From assembly GCA_020718125.1 (NCBI GenBank), contig DYDC01000059.1, positions 1 to 11,618 of the forward strand: a stretch of DNA of 11,618 nt, given 5' to 3'. The DNA comes from Methylacidiphilum sp. Its GTDB lineage: Bacteria > Verrucomicrobiota > Verrucomicrobiia > CAIQCK01. Under the pieces are notes generated by a model. That model worked only from the letters and a program-made list of their open reading frames with translations. It was not told the DNA's origin and ran no database searches. Shown in pieces: positions 1 to 6,481 of this stretch (position 1 is the stretch's first letter; each line of letters starts with the position of its first letter). Position numbers and translations under genes: made by a program.

Positions 1-1037
1 GGCATGACGATGGTGAACTGGCCGAACGCGCCGTCGCCGCGATAGGCGTTATGCTGAGCGCGCCAGAACTGGTAGCAGTAACCTTGCAGCCAGTCGTTCT
101 GTGCGTTCGGACGGGCGGGCTTGGCGGGCAACGGCTGCTGGATCTTGAACGTCGTCGCTTCCTCGACCCATTTCGCGGGTAGAATCTGGCGGTCCTTCCA
201 GCGGCCTTTTTGCAGATAAAGCTGCCCGAACTTGGCGAGGCCCTCGGTCTGGATGCTCAGTCCCCATCCGCCGGTGCAGATGCCGCGCGGACAGACCTCC
301 CACGCCGGCCCTTCGATGCCGAGCGTGTCGAACAGCCGCGGCTTGAGGTAAACGATGATCTTCTGGCCGGTGAGTGTTTGGACGATGGCCGAGCACATGT
401 AGGTGGCGGCGCTGTTATAGACGAACTTCGTCCCTGGCGCGTGCGGGATGGGCCAGTCGAAGAATGCCTTTGCCCAGTTCTCGTGCTTCACGACCTCGAA
501 CGTCGGGTCTTTGTCGTGGCCGACTGACATCGAAAGCAGGTCTTTCACGCGCAACGCGGCAAGGTTGTCGCTGACCTTGTCGGGCAGGTCGTTGGGGAAG
601 AACGACACGACCTTGTCGTCCACGCTGAGCCGGCCTTCCGCGACGGCGAACCCGACGGCGGTGGATGTGAAGCTCTTGCTCATCGAATACATCGTGTGGT
701 TGAACTGCGGCGCGTAGGGCGACCACCAGCCTTCGGCGACGATGCGGCCGTGACGGACGAGCATGAAACTGTGGAGTTCGTGTTTGTTTGCCGCCATCGC
801 GTCGAGGAACGCGAGAATGCCCGCCGACGATACGCCTTCCGGCTCGGTCGTGCTGCGTGGGAGGCTCTTGCCGCCGAGTGTGCGCGTGGCGCCGGTAGAG
901 CAGGGGATGAAGGAGACAAACCAGAGGCCGGCGGCGCCGAGGGCGAGTTGTTTGAGGAATGTCCTGCGGGTCGTGGTCACGGGAGAGGATTTCTGGAAGC
1001 GGGGAGGAAATGCAAGGCTGGGAATTGTGCCCGGCAT
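1..1037 (-). CDS. Tat-exported serine hydrolase, beta-lactamase/class C family (partial, C-terminus off the left edge)
   Basis: Reading the minus strand gives 345 complete codons open to the window edge. It resembles the beta-lactamase-related serine hydrolases (Pfam Beta-lactamase, PF00144), extracytoplasmic enzymes that act on beta-lactams, D-Ala peptides or esters; the substrate cannot be told. The catalytic SxxK is S118-M-S-K121 and the second motif is Y207-N-S. The segment GDGAFGQFTIVMP at the cut end resembles the region before the third active-site motif, so perhaps 50-80 residues, including that motif, are missing. The N-terminus has a twin-arginine signal, TRRTFLKQL at about 23-31, followed by a hydrophobic stretch (LALGAAGLWFVSFIP) and Cys46; FIPC is a poor lipobox, so lipidation is doubtful. 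Start is uncertain: ATG at 1037 has only AAGGTG two bases upstream; an in-frame GTG at 980 would give a shorter, more typical Tat leader but has no ribosome site. It is divergent from hemC, with 105 bases between. Confidence 0.85.
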   Translation of the reverse strand, partial: MPGTIPSLAFPPRFQKSSPVTTTRRTFLKQLALGAAGLWFVSFIPCSTGATRTLGGKSLPRSTTEPEGVSSAGILAFLDAMAANKHELHSFMLVRHGRIVAEGWWSPYAPQFNHTMYSMSKSFTSTAVGFAVAEGRLSVDDKVVSFFPNDLPDKVSDNLAALRVKDLLSMSVGHDKDPTFEVVKHENWAKAFFDWPIPHAPGTKFVYNSAATYMCSAIVQTLTGQKIIVYLKPRLFDTLGIEGPAWEVCPRGICTGGWGLSIQTEGLAKFGQLYLQKGRWKDRQILPAKWVEEATTFKIQQPLPAKPARPNAQNDWLQGYCYQFWRAQHNAYRGDGAFGQFTIVM

Positions 1038-1043
1038 CGCACC

Positions 1044-1072
1044 TTGACGACGGGCGGTGGCTCTGCAAGCAT
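1044..1072 (+). promoter_or_regulatory. Possible hemC promoter
   Basis: TTGACG (five of six matches to the -35 consensus) is followed after exactly 17 bases by AAGCAT (three of six to the -10). Transcription would begin near 1079 and leave a leader of about 64 bases before hemC. The weak -10 makes this tentative. No Shine-Dalgarno is visible in front of hemC; the bases just before its ATG are pyrimidine-rich. Confidence 0.25.
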
Positions 1073-1142
1073 TTGGTTCAGGCGCCTGCGGGTCGGACAC
1101 CGAACGCGGGCGCTTTGAGCGATCACAACGCAATTTCATTTC

Positions 1143-2063
1143 ATGCCGGAAAAGCCTCAAACGATTCTTCTCGGCACACGCGGCGGCGCGCTCGCGCTGG
1201 CGCAGAGCGGGCTTGTCCGGGACATGCTGCGGAAGCTGCATCCACGGCTGGAATTTGAACTGAAGGTCATCAAGACCTCCGGCGACAAGAAGGTCCAGGC
1301 AAAGGTGATGCCGGAGTTCGGAATGAAGGGACTCTGGACGCGCGAGATCGAGGTGGCGCTCACCGGCCGGCGGGCGGACATCGGCATTCATAGTCTCAAG
1401 GATTTGCCGGCGTTGTTGCCGGCGGGCCTCGTGCTGGGCGCGACGCCGAAACGTGGCGACCCGCGGGACGTGTTGATCACGCGCGGGCCGACGTTCGCGG
1501 AGTTGCCGAAGGGCGCGGTGATTGGAACTGCCAGCTTGCGGCGGCAGGGGCAACTGCTCGCGCTGCGGCCTGACCTGCGCGTTGTGGAGGTGAGAGGCAA
1601 TGTCGAGACGCGCATCAACAAACTGGAGGCCAACCCGGAGTGGCACGGCATCGTGCTGGCCGCGGCGGGGCTGGATCGTCTGAATGTGAAGCTCGACAAG
1701 TGGGGCTTCGTCGCGCACCCGTTCGCGCCGGGGGAGATGTTGCCCGCACCGTGCCAGGCAATCCTCGGGATGGAGATCCGCGCGGACGACGAGCGGATCA
1801 TCGAGTTGCTGCGGCGGCTCAACCACTATGCGACGTTCCAAGCGGCGCTCGCCGAGCGGGCGTTCGCACGCGCACTGGAGGCCGGATGCCGGACGCCGGT
1901 GGCGGGCTATGCGGTGTTGAGCGAAGGCAAGCTGACGCTTCGCGGCGCGGTGTTCGGCGAGGACGGTCGCGTGAGGTTCCGCGGCGAGATCAGCGGGGCG
2001 GAGGGCGACGCGGAAAAGCTTGGCTCAACGCTCGGCGAGGAGGCAAAGTCAAAGCTCGCATGA
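1143..2063 (+). CDS. hemC: Hydroxymethylbilane synthase (porphobilinogen deaminase)
   Basis: This cytosolic enzyme joins four porphobilinogens into hydroxymethylbilane, the linear precursor of all cyclic tetrapyrroles. At 306 residues it has normal family length and all three domains. Seen motifs: TRGGALALAQ at 12-21 (usual form TRxSxLA), IKTSGDK at 43-49, HSLKDLP at 83-89 with the catalytic aspartate Asp87, GTASLRRQ at 128-135, RGNVETR at 151-157, and AGCRTPV at 247-253 whose Cys249 carries the dipyrromethane cofactor. Two oddities: the serine of TRxSxLA is Gly15, and the usual PAxGQG loop reads PAPCQA at 201-206 with an extra Cys204. The other signature residues are kept, so I expect it to be active. 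The start follows a pyrimidine-rich stretch without a Shine-Dalgarno. Its stop overlaps the start of the next gene as ATGA, the mark of a translationally coupled operon. Confidence 0.97.
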   Translation: MPEKPQTILLGTRGGALALAQSGLVRDMLRKLHPRLEFELKVIKTSGDKKVQAKVMPEFGMKGLWTREIEVALTGRRADIGIHSLKDLPALLPAGLVLGATPKRGDPRDVLITRGPTFAELPKGAVIGTASLRRQGQLLALRPDLRVVEVRGNVETRINKLEANPEWHGIVLAAAGLDRLNVKLDKWGFVAHPFAPGEMLPAPCQAILGMEIRADDERIIELLRRLNHYATFQAALAERAFARALEAGCRTPVAGYAVLSEGKLTLRGAVFGEDGRVRFRGEISGAEGDAEKLGSTLGEEAKSKLA

Positions 2064-3589
2064 GCGGCATCGTTCATCTCGTCGGCGCGGGACCGGGTGA
2101 CGCGGGGTTATTGACCCTGCGCGGCGCGGAGTGTCTGCGCAACGCCGAGGTGGTCGTCTATGATTATCTGGCGAACCCGGAGTTGTTGCGTTTCTGCGAG
2201 CCGGGGACGGAGATCGTTTACGCGGGCAAGAGCGCAAGCCAGCATGAGTTGGAGCAGGGCGAGATCAACCGATTGTTGGTGGAAAAGGGCAAGGCGGGCA
2301 AGCGCGTGGTCCGCCTGAAGGGTGGCGACCCGTTTATCTTCGGGCGCGGGGCCGAGGAAGCCGAGGCGCTGGTGGCGGCGGGCGTGCCGTTTGAGATCGT
2401 GCCGGGCATCAGCTCGGCCATTGCAGCGCCCGCCTACGCAGGCATTCCGGTGACGCATCGCGAGGCGACGTCGGCGCTGACGATCCTGACGGGCCACGAG
2501 GACCCGACGAAGCCGGAGAGCGCGCTGAACTGGGACGCGCTGGGCAAGCTGGACTCAACGAAGGTGATTTTGATGGGCGTGGGCAACGTCGGCAAGATCG
2601 CCGACGCGCTGCGCCGGAACGTGCCAGCGGAGACGCCGGTGGCGATGATCCGTTGTGGCACAACGGGCCGGCAGCAGACTGTGACCGGCACGCTGGCCGA
2701 CATCGCGGCGCGCGCGGAAAAGGCGGGTGTGAGGCCGCCGGCGGTGATCGTCATCGGTAAAGTCGTCGGCTTGCGCGAGAAGTTGAACTGGTTCGAGACG
2801 AAGCCGTTGTTCGGTCGGCGGATCGTAGTGACGCGGACGCGGGAGCAGGCGAGCGGGTTGAGCCATCAGTTGTGCGACATGGGCGCGGACGTGTTGGAGA
2901 TTCCAACCATTCGCATCGAGCCGACGAAGAAGCCGGCCATCCTGCGCGAAGCGATCGGGGGCATCGGGGAATACGACTGGCTGGTGTTCACCAGCCCGAA
3001 TGCGGTGGTTCATTTCTTTGGTGCGTTCTTCGAGGGCTACAAGGACATCCGCGAGATTGGCGGGGTGAAGATTGCGGCCGTCGGTCCGGGGACGGCCGCG
3101 CGGCTGGAGGAGTTGCACCTGCAGGTGGATTTGCTGCCGGAGGAGTTCGTGGCGGAGTCGGTGGTGAAGGCGTTCGCGAAACTCGACGTCGAGAACTTGA
3201 AGTTCCTGCTGCCGCGGGCCGACATCGCACGGGACGCGCTGCCGGAGGGTTTGGAGGCGCTCGGGGCGATTGTGGACAAGATCGAGTGCTATCGCACGGT
3301 GCCGGAGACGGGCGACGTGACGGGCAACGTGGCGCGGTTGCTGGCCGAGGGCGCGGATGCGATCACGTTCACGAGCAGTTCGACGGTGGAGAGTTTCTGC
3401 GGCCTGACGGACCTTGCGGCGCTGCGGGGGAAGTTCCCGTCTCTGAAGCTGGCGAGCATCGGGCCGATCACGTCGGCGACGCTGAAGAGGCTCGGTTTTC
3501 AGTCCGACATCGAGGCGTCGCAGCGCGATATACCGGGGCTGGTGGCGGCCGTGTCCGGTGCGATGGGGAGGGAGCGGCCGGCGGCATGA
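2060..3589 (+). CDS. cobA-hemD: Uroporphyrinogen-III C-methyltransferase / uroporphyrinogen-III synthase fusion (CobA-HemD)
   Basis: A 509-residue bifunctional protein. Residues 1 to about 250 are an S-adenosylmethionine uroporphyrinogen III methyltransferase (SUMT), making precorrin-2: VGAGPGD at 8-14, RLKGGDPFIFGRG at 85-97, PGISSA at 115-120, IPVTHR at 129-134 and GTTGRQQTVTG at 200-210 are its hallmarks. Residues from about 252 are uroporphyrinogen III synthase, which closes and inverts ring D of hydroxymethylbilane: FTSPNAV at 310-316, AVGPGTA at 340-346, LLPRAD at 383-388, Y411, and FTSSSTVESF at 437-446. HemC product could thus be cyclised and methylated by one polypeptide; the next steps to siroheme or cobalamin are not in the window. 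The open frame extends upstream to 1640, but that part is a shadow of hemC; the SUMT N-terminus and the ATGA overlap fix the start at 2060. GAGGAGG lies about 16 bases upstream, rather far. Confidence 0.96.
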   Translation: MSGIVHLVGAGPGDAGLLTLRGAECLRNAEVVVYDYLANPELLRFCEPGTEIVYAGKSASQHELEQGEINRLLVEKGKAGKRVVRLKGGDPFIFGRGAEEAEALVAAGVPFEIVPGISSAIAAPAYAGIPVTHREATSALTILTGHEDPTKPESALNWDALGKLDSTKVILMGVGNVGKIADALRRNVPAETPVAMIRCGTTGRQQTVTGTLADIAARAEKAGVRPPAVIVIGKVVGLREKLNWFETKPLFGRRIVVTRTREQASGLSHQLCDMGADVLEIPTIRIEPTKKPAILREAIGGIGEYDWLVFTSPNAVVHFFGAFFEGYKDIREIGGVKIAAVGPGTAARLEELHLQVDLLPEEFVAESVVKAFAKLDVENLKFLLPRADIARDALPEGLEALGAIVDKIECYRTVPETGDVTGNVARLLAEGADAITFTSSSTVESFCGLTDLAALRGKFPSLKLASIGPITSATLKRLGFQSDIEASQRDIPGLVAAVSGAMGRERPAA

Positions 3590-4020
3590 TCATCGAGACG
3601 CGAGAGCAGGCTGTCCGATTGATCACGGTTGTCGTGAGCGTGACGTTTCTGGTCGCGGGGCTGGTTTTCATGTTCATGCCGAAGGAGGCGCACCGGATCA
3701 TGTGGACGGTGGGCGGGCTGTCGCTGGTGATGGCGGGCCTGTATGCGCTGGCGAGGCCGAAGGAAGCGCGGCGGGTCGGAGCGATTGCGCTGGGCGGGGT
3801 CATGTTGTTGGCCGGGGCGATCATGATGGTGACGCCGGGGCCTGGGATTCCGTTTCTGCTGGGCGGCCTGGCGTTGCTGGCGAGCGAGTTTGTCTGGGCG
3901 CGACGGCTGTTGCAGCGGTTCAAGGATGGCGCGGCGCAGGTGAAGAACGCAGTCATCGGGAAGAAGCCCAACAACGGCAGCCCGCGCGAGAAGGCCGGCG
4001 AGCCGCTGAACAAGGAGTGA
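3586..4020 (+). CDS. PGPGW-family small membrane protein
   Basis: A 144-residue inner-membrane protein with about four hydrophobic segments, at roughly 12-31, 37-56, 66-82 and 86-101. The last pair is joined by TPGPGIPF at 83-90 and followed by GLALLASEFVWARRLL, which matches the conserved core of the PGPGW putative transmembrane family (PF09656); the family tryptophan after PGPG is Ile here. The N-terminal pair of segments is extra compared with the short members I recall. The C-terminal tail from about 110 is charged and probably cytoplasmic. Function is unknown in the family. The gene starts inside the stop of the cobA-hemD fusion (ATGA), with GGGAGGGAG about 11 bases before the ATG, so it is translated from the same message. 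Whether it has any role in tetrapyrrole metabolism cannot be inferred beyond this linkage. Confidence 0.85.
   Translation: MIIETREQAVRLITVVVSVTFLVAGLVFMFMPKEAHRIMWTVGGLSLVMAGLYALARPKEARRVGAIALGGVMLLAGAIMMVTPGPGIPFLLGGLALLASEFVWARRLLQRFKDGAAQVKNAVIGKKPNNGSPREKAGEPLNKE
4012..4017 (+). promoter_or_regulatory. Strong Shine-Dalgarno for the YedF-like gene
   Basis: AAGGAG lies seven bases before the ATG at 4025 and overlaps the end of the PGPGW gene. It is the best ribosome site in the window and fixes this start. Confidence 0.7.
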
Positions 4021-4024
4021 GCGC

Positions 4025-4378
4025 ATGAGCGACAAACCAGGTGATAACTTCGTGGTGTTGGTGAACAAAGAAGGCATGGGCAATGCCGCGCCGGAGCTGC
4101 AGATGAGGCTGATGGCGACCTGCCTGAAGCTGCTGGTTGAGAACGGGACGTTGCCGAAGGCCATTTGCTTTTACGCGGAAGGGGTGAAACTGGTCGTGGA
4201 AGGGTCCCCGGTCCTGGAGCAGTTGCATGAGTTGGAAGGCAAGGGCGTGCACCTCATCATCTGCCAGACCTGCCTCAACTATTACAACCTCCGCGAGAAG
4301 GTGAAAGTGGGCATTATCGGTGGCATGGGTGACATCCTCGCCGCGCAGATACTCGCCAGCAAAACGATCACGCTCTAG
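4025..4378 (+). CDS. DsrE-like protein resembling the C-terminal domain of YedF (sulfur/selenium-related)
   Basis: This 117-residue cytosolic protein matches, by eye, the DsrE/DsrF-like C-terminal half of YedF, a protein often encoded beside selenophosphate synthetase. The shared pattern runs the whole length: an N-terminal strand (FVVLVNKEGMG at 9-19), LPKAICFYAEGVKLVVEGS at 43-61, LEQLHELEGKGVHLIICQTCL at about 64-84 with Cys80 and Cys83 in a CxxCL arrangement, NYY at 85-87, and a glycine-rich end with GGMGDI. The N-terminal TusA-like (SirA) domain of YedF is absent. DsrE-fold proteins pass sulfur or act in oligomers; Cys80/Cys83 are the obvious candidates. It is the last gene of the hemC cluster, five bases after the PGPGW gene and with the best Shine-Dalgarno in the window. 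A link to siroheme-dependent sulfur or selenium metabolism is an inference from position only. Confidence 0.8.
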   Translation: MSDKPGDNFVVLVNKEGMGNAAPELQMRLMATCLKLLVENGTLPKAICFYAEGVKLVVEGSPVLEQLHELEGKGVHLIICQTCLNYYNLREKVKVGIIGGMGDILAAQILASKTITL

Positions 4379-4405
4379 GCACTGGCCGCATGCGCCCCGC
4401 AGTGC
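4379..4405 (+). terminator. Weak hairpin after the hemC cluster
   Basis: GCACTG and CAGTGC form a six-pair stem around a 15-base loop directly after the stop codon of the YedF-like gene. There is no T-run after it, so it is at best a weak terminator or a 3' end stabiliser. Confidence 0.25.
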
Positions 4406-4455
4406 TAAGCTCCGCGCGTTACCGGATCATCACGGGATAAGATTTCTGAAAGCGC

Positions 4456-6477
4456 ATGAGCACTGCCGATTCCACAACCCACCGCCCGTTGACGTTGCTA
4501 TTGATCGAGGATAACCCGAGCGATGCGCGGCTGGTGGAAGAGTGTTTTGCAGCCCGCGCGCCTGGCACGTTTGTTGTGGAGACGGTTGACCGGTTGGGGG
4601 CGGGGCTGGAACGACTGGCTGCGGGCGGTGTGGATGCGGTGCTGGCGGATCTGAACCTGCCAGACAGCACGGGGCTGGGGATTGTGGCGCGCTTGCACGC
4701 GCGGGCGCCGACAGTGCCGATCGTTGTCTGGACAGGCATGGATGACGAGGTGCTGGCGGTGTCGGCCTTGCAACAGGGCGCGCAGGACTACCTGGTGAAG
4801 GGGCAGGTCAACGCGGTGTCGCTGGTGCATTGCGTGCGATACGCGGTGGAGCGGCGGCGCATCGAGGAGACGCTGGCTTACGAGCGGGACTTGCTGGCCG
4901 CGTTGTTGGAGAGGATTCCGGACCGCATCTACTTCAAGGATCGGGAGAGCCGCGTGTTGCGGGGCAGCCGCTCGATGGCCCTGCTGTTTGGGCTGGCGGA
5001 CACCGCGGCGCTTGTCGGCAAGACCGACTTCGATTTCTTCACTGTGGAGCACGCGCAACCCGCCTTCGACGACGAGCAGCAGGTCATGCGGACCGGGGAA
5101 CCGATTGTCGGCAAGGTGGAGAAGGAAACGCTGCCCGACGGTCGCGTGGGCTGGGCGCTGACCACGAAAATGCCGCTGCGGGACCATCACGGGCGCATCA
5201 TCGGCACGTTTGGCATCTCAAAGGACATGACCGAGCTGCACCAGATGGAGGAAACGCTGGCGCATGAACGGAACCTGCTGCGCAACCTGATCGACAACCT
5301 GCCGGACCTCATCTACATCGAGGATACCGAAGGCCGCTATGTGCTGAACAACCCGGCGCACTTGGCGTTCCTCGGCGCCACCGACCCGCAAGCGGTGATC
5401 GGGAAGACGGCGTCCGATTTCCTCGATCCGCCGGTCGCGACCATGCTGCACGCAGCGGATCGCGGCGTGTTTCAGAGCGGCAGGCCGCTGATCAACCACG
5501 AGGAAACGGCGCTGGACCATGCAGGCCGCCATCTCTGGCTGCTGACGACGCGTGTCCCGCTGCGTGACGGTGCGGGCCGGCTGACGGGATTGGTTGGGAT
5601 CAGCCGCGACATCACGCGGCGCAAACAGGCCGAGGAAGAAGCGGCGCGCTACGCCCGCCTGCTGCGCGACCGGAACTCGCAAATGGAGGCAGACCTGAAT
5701 CTGGCGCGCGAGGTGCAGGAGGCCTTCCTGCCGCAGCGATACCCGACGTTTCCGCGCGGCGTTGCGCCGGATGAAAGCGCGTTGCGCTTCGCGCATAGCT
5801 ACCTGCCGGCGACGTTGCTTGGCGGCGATTTTTTCGACGTGCGCGCGATCTCGGAGCGGCAAGCGGGCGTCTTGATTTGCGACGTCATGGGCCACGGAGT
5901 TCGAGCGGCGTTGGAAATGGCGATCCTGCGCGCGCTGGTGGAGGAATTGTCGCCTCACGCGAACGATCCCGCGCGGTTCCTTGCCGCGATGAACCACGAG
6001 CTATGGTCCATTCTCCGGCACCGGGAAGCCGCGTCGTTCGCCACGGCGTTTTATCTGGTGGCCGATGTGGACACGGGACGAATGCGCTATGCGAACGCGG
6101 GGCATCCAAACCCGCTCTGGCTCCGGCGCGCGGCGCGGCGGGTCATCCCGCTGCAAAGCACGGGAGACGCCATGGGGCCCGCGCTGGGGTTGCTGGCGGA
6201 GTCGGCATACGGAAACGCCGAGTGCGCGCTCGCGGCTGGGGATATGGTGTTGCTGTTCACCGACGGCCTCTATGAAGCCGAGGATGGCAGCGGCGAGAGT
6301 TTTGGCCACGAGCGCCTGAAGACGACCGTGCAGCGCCACCTGCACCTGCCGCCAGCGGAGTTGTGCAACGGACTGGTGGCGGAAGCGCATGGATTCGCCA
6401 AGCGCGGCGAATTCCCCGATGATGTCTGCCTCGTGGGGATGGAGGTTGCGCGGTTAAACGCGCCGCAGGGCGGCTGA
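4456..6477 (+). CDS. Receiver-PAS-PAS-PP2C (RsbU/SpoIIE-type) serine phosphatase response regulator
   Basis: A 673-residue soluble signalling protein. Residues 12-130 are a receiver domain with the acidic pair Glu18/Asp19, phospho-acceptor Asp65 in LADLNLPDS, switch Thr93 and Lys115. Two PAS domains follow at about 143-260 and 271-388, each ending in a GISxD motif (GISKDMTEL, GISRDITRRK), then a helical, probably coiled-coil linker at 388-425. The catalytic PP2C/SpoIIE domain spans about 426-665, with metal-binding aspartates in GGDFFD (Asp458), CDVMGHG (Asp476), FTDGLYEA (Asp603) and PDDVCLV (Asp655/Asp656), plus NAGHPNP at 547-553. Such proteins dephosphorylate anti-sigma-factor antagonists, or act in similar partner switches. 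No anti-sigma, antagonist or histidine kinase gene is in the window, so partners are unknown. Its stop lies four bases from that of fcl on the other strand. Only a weak GAAAG precedes the start. Confidence 0.93.
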   Translation: MSTADSTTHRPLTLLLIEDNPSDARLVEECFAARAPGTFVVETVDRLGAGLERLAAGGVDAVLADLNLPDSTGLGIVARLHARAPTVPIVVWTGMDDEVLAVSALQQGAQDYLVKGQVNAVSLVHCVRYAVERRRIEETLAYERDLLAALLERIPDRIYFKDRESRVLRGSRSMALLFGLADTAALVGKTDFDFFTVEHAQPAFDDEQQVMRTGEPIVGKVEKETLPDGRVGWALTTKMPLRDHHGRIIGTFGISKDMTELHQMEETLAHERNLLRNLIDNLPDLIYIEDTEGRYVLNNPAHLAFLGATDPQAVIGKTASDFLDPPVATMLHAADRGVFQSGRPLINHEETALDHAGRHLWLLTTRVPLRDGAGRLTGLVGISRDITRRKQAEEEAARYARLLRDRNSQMEADLNLAREVQEAFLPQRYPTFPRGVAPDESALRFAHSYLPATLLGGDFFDVRAISERQAGVLICDVMGHGVRAALEMAILRALVEELSPHANDPARFLAAMNHELWSILRHREAASFATAFYLVADVDTGRMRYANAGHPNPLWLRRAARRVIPLQSTGDAMGPALGLLAESAYGNAECALAAGDMVLLFTDGLYEAEDGSGESFGHERLKTTVQRHLHLPPAELCNGLVAEAHGFAKRGEFPDDVCLVGMEVARLNAPQGG

Positions 6478-6481
6478 GCGT

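Noticed and set aside
415..1068. A 217-codon minus-strand frame over the serine hydrolase
   Set aside because: It is a Arg/His/Pro-rich alternative frame; the frame that carries the Tat signal and SxxK motif is the one reported.
1640..3589. A longer start for the cobA-hemD fusion
   Set aside because: The added 140 residues are an Arg/Gly-rich out-of-frame reading of hemC, while the SUMT N-terminus begins exactly at the ATG at 2060.
2872..4020. A 382-codon start for the PGPGW gene
   Set aside because: The extra N-terminal part is a shadow of the HemD domain; the membrane protein itself begins at the ATGA overlap at 3586.
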